Shown: positions 62,606-64,000 of the stretch, one piece after another
Layout of the letters: each line of letters begins with the position of its first letter
Position numbering within the stretch: position 1 is the stretch's first letter
DNA from: Eukaryota sp. TZLM1-RC
Lineage: Eukaryota > Metamonada: BaSk clade
Reading direction: 5' to 3'
NCBI GenBank assembly: GCA_040285825.1
Contig: JAUPSS010000004.1
Coordinates: forward strand, 4,037,658-4,101,657
Length of the DNA: 64,000 nt
The notes under the pieces: model-generated
Seen by the model: only the letters and a program-made list of their open reading frames with translations
Told to the model about the DNA's origin: nothing
The model's database searches: none
Made by a program: the position numbers and the translations under genes

Positions 62606-62885
62606 AATATAATAAATCTTTCCAATCAGCAAATCTTTCGGAAAACTCAGAAATGATATTTCCATATCCACTAATAAAAGCACATAAAGTCAGATTAGAG
62701 GCTTGAGTTCAGCCAAAGTCACTATTTTGTGGACCTAGACAAGCATGATTAGGAATTGAGGGCATTTGACACCATGTCATGTTAGACAAAACTTCAGCCC
62801 GCAATTCATCACACTTTTGGGCCACAGGGCTAGCAATAGAAGGATTAATAGAACAATCGAAATCTGTTGTTGAAATTTGAATTGA
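62606..62885 (-). pseudogene. Diverged coding remnant, target of copy 11
   Basis: Minus-strand frames read SNLTLCAFISGYGNIISEFS (near 62640-62700) and PVAQKCDELRAEVLSNMTWC (near 62770-62830). The second block matches 30030-30125 at the DNA level, where it follows a non-LTR segment, so this is probably a fragment of another non-LTR family. Confidence 0.5.
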
Positions 62886-62890
62886 AACAG

Positions 62891-64000
62891 TGTTGGCGTC
62901 TTTAGGCTTAAATAGAATAAAGACAATAAATCATCTCCATCACATTCACTTTATGTCATACACAATATTCCAATTCTCCGACTTACGGCAACAATAATTA
63001 TTGGCCATTTTTAAATCAACGTATAACGTACATAACTACAAAGAAGCTAGCAAGATTCATTGATAACAGGTATCAGCAAGGTATCAGCATGTCATACATC
63101 TTGAGAAACGACATCTCTGACTTATCACATTCTCATCACAATACGCAGCAACAACATAAAGTTGACAAGGTAAAGGATTCGGCTCCCACCTCCCCCTTCA
63201 CATCAACTGAAGGTACGGACATAGTCTCTCCTTTTTTTAGACAGAAATAGGAAAAAAGGAAGCAATTGCAGAACCGGTTGCCATCTTATCTCTAAAACAA
63301 AAACATCAGAAGGGAAAACGAATACAGACCCTGTTCCCACTCCCTTAATCTAAGCGATAAAGGAGAGGTTACGAGTACGGACCCGGTTCCCATTCTTGCC
63401 AGAAGATTGGTCCCAAAATTGGAGGTTACGAGAACGGAACCAACTTCCCCATCGTCCTCCTAAGTAAAAGAACGAGCCTACATGTGTAGACCTTTCCTCC
63501 ACCACGAAAATCAACACTGAACACGAGGCTACGGGTGTAGACCCCTTCTTTTTCGACAATGTTTGTAGAAATGCTGTACTTTAACAACAAGGGACACTGC
63601 CTCCAGATTTCTGAACTTTGTTACTTTCTTTACTGTTGTTTTCAATCCATCATAGACCCTTCATATGCATTAGCGAATCCATTTTTCGATTGCAGAATAA
63701 CCTAACTAAACGACACTACCACATAACTCGTTTGCGAAATAGGGAAAAAGCAGAGTGCTATTATGTAACGACTGAAGCTAACTAAACAAACACTCAAACA
63801 CATTGATCTTGGAACGATGTCCTTTACGTTATTTCTCACTACTTTATTCTACATCCTTGTGAACGGAAGATAGTACATCAATTATCAATTTGAAAGAGTA
63901 ACCAGCGTTTGTGGAAGTTGCAACCAGATCAGAGATGATAATAGTCCATAGGAACCATTAGCATTTAGGTTAGAGCATTTTGTATATTTTGAGAACAGTT
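62891..64000 (+). mobile_element. Non-autonomous LTR retroelement, copy 2 (runs past window end)
   Basis: A 103-bp LTR (62891-62993, TGTTGGCG...GGCAACA) is followed by ATAATTATTGGCCAT and an internal region parallel to that of copy 1 (23542 onward), including a Gln-rich start (NTQQQHKV), repeated GAGG-TACG-type units with GACCC at 63340-63545, and the shared ATTAGCGAATCC and ACTAAACGACACTACCA stretches near 63669 and 63705. The homology to copy 1 continues to the last base of the window. The TIR insert of copy 1 lies downstream of the comparable point, so its presence here cannot be judged. Confidence 0.8.

Noticed and set aside
62050-62625. Start codon at 62625 as the start of the non-LTR protein
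   Set aside because: It lies outside the 13-bp target duplication, in the target sequence.
1-64000. tRNA, rRNA genes and CRISPR arrays
   Set aside because: I found no T-loop-like GTTCGA context with matching arms, no rRNA-like blocks and no spaced short repeats.

Overview
The window is nuclear DNA of a single-celled eukaryote, AT-rich by eye, with compact genes and very short spliceosomal introns. Nine introns can be placed from conserved protein frames (five in a tryptophanase gene, two in a ribosomal protein uL11 gene, one in a GOT1 gene, one in a METTL21-like gene). They run 28-35 nt, nearly all GT-AG. A DPCD homologue suggests a lineage with a flagellum or cilium at some stage. A tryptophanase and a secreted kelch/Cys-rich/multi-membrane-span protein fit a free-living amoeba, amoeboflagellate or similar protist. 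I cannot name the lineage from sequence alone.

Layout. 1-10.35 kb is a nested pile of retroelements: a Ty3/gypsy element (3' LTR at 5960-6135) sits inside a non-LTR retrotransposon, which is split again by a second, near-intact non-LTR copy with a 14-bp target duplication. 11.5-16.0 kb is one large receptor-like gene. 16.3-18.1 kb is a decayed Fanzor (eukaryotic TnpB-like nuclease). 19.1-20.65 kb holds two non-LTR fragments. 20.7-22.5 kb has DPCD and a small protein gene. 23.4-25.5 kb is a complete non-autonomous LTR element with a TIR-bounded insert. 26.1-31.3 kb is the densest host stretch: an unknown protein, a TBC Rab-GAP, a cyclin and a METTL21-like methyltransferase. 31.3-35.1 kb holds a second Fanzor next to a broken family B DNA polymerase and a Ulp1/adenain-like protease, probably a virus or Maverick-like relic. 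37.8-45.2 kb is a young, complete Ty3/gypsy element with 4-bp target duplications. 45.8-48.6 kb has tryptophanase and uL11. 48.9-50.1 kb is non-LTR. 50.4-53.1 kb has an unknown protein and an SPF30-like Tudor protein. 53.1-55.0 kb is a third Fanzor. 55.0-57.5 kb is a non-LTR element split by another. 57.7-59.9 kb has GOT1 and a cold-shock-domain protein. 61.2-64 kb holds another non-LTR copy and a second copy of the non-autonomous LTR element.

Main points. (1) Two near-identical Fanzor elements both end 4-5 bp upstream of the start codon of unrelated host genes (METTL21-like and SPF30-like), and the third, divergent Fanzor also lies directly upstream of a short same-strand ORF. (2) Target-site duplications are readable for several insertions (14, 13, 9, 8, 4 and 4 bp), so the insertion history can be reconstructed. 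(3) The non-LTR elements form several diverged families, all with a C-terminal CCHC plus restriction-like endonuclease module. (4) A polymerase/protease relic of viral or Maverick type is present. All assignments are by eye from motifs and repeat comparison; no database search was run.
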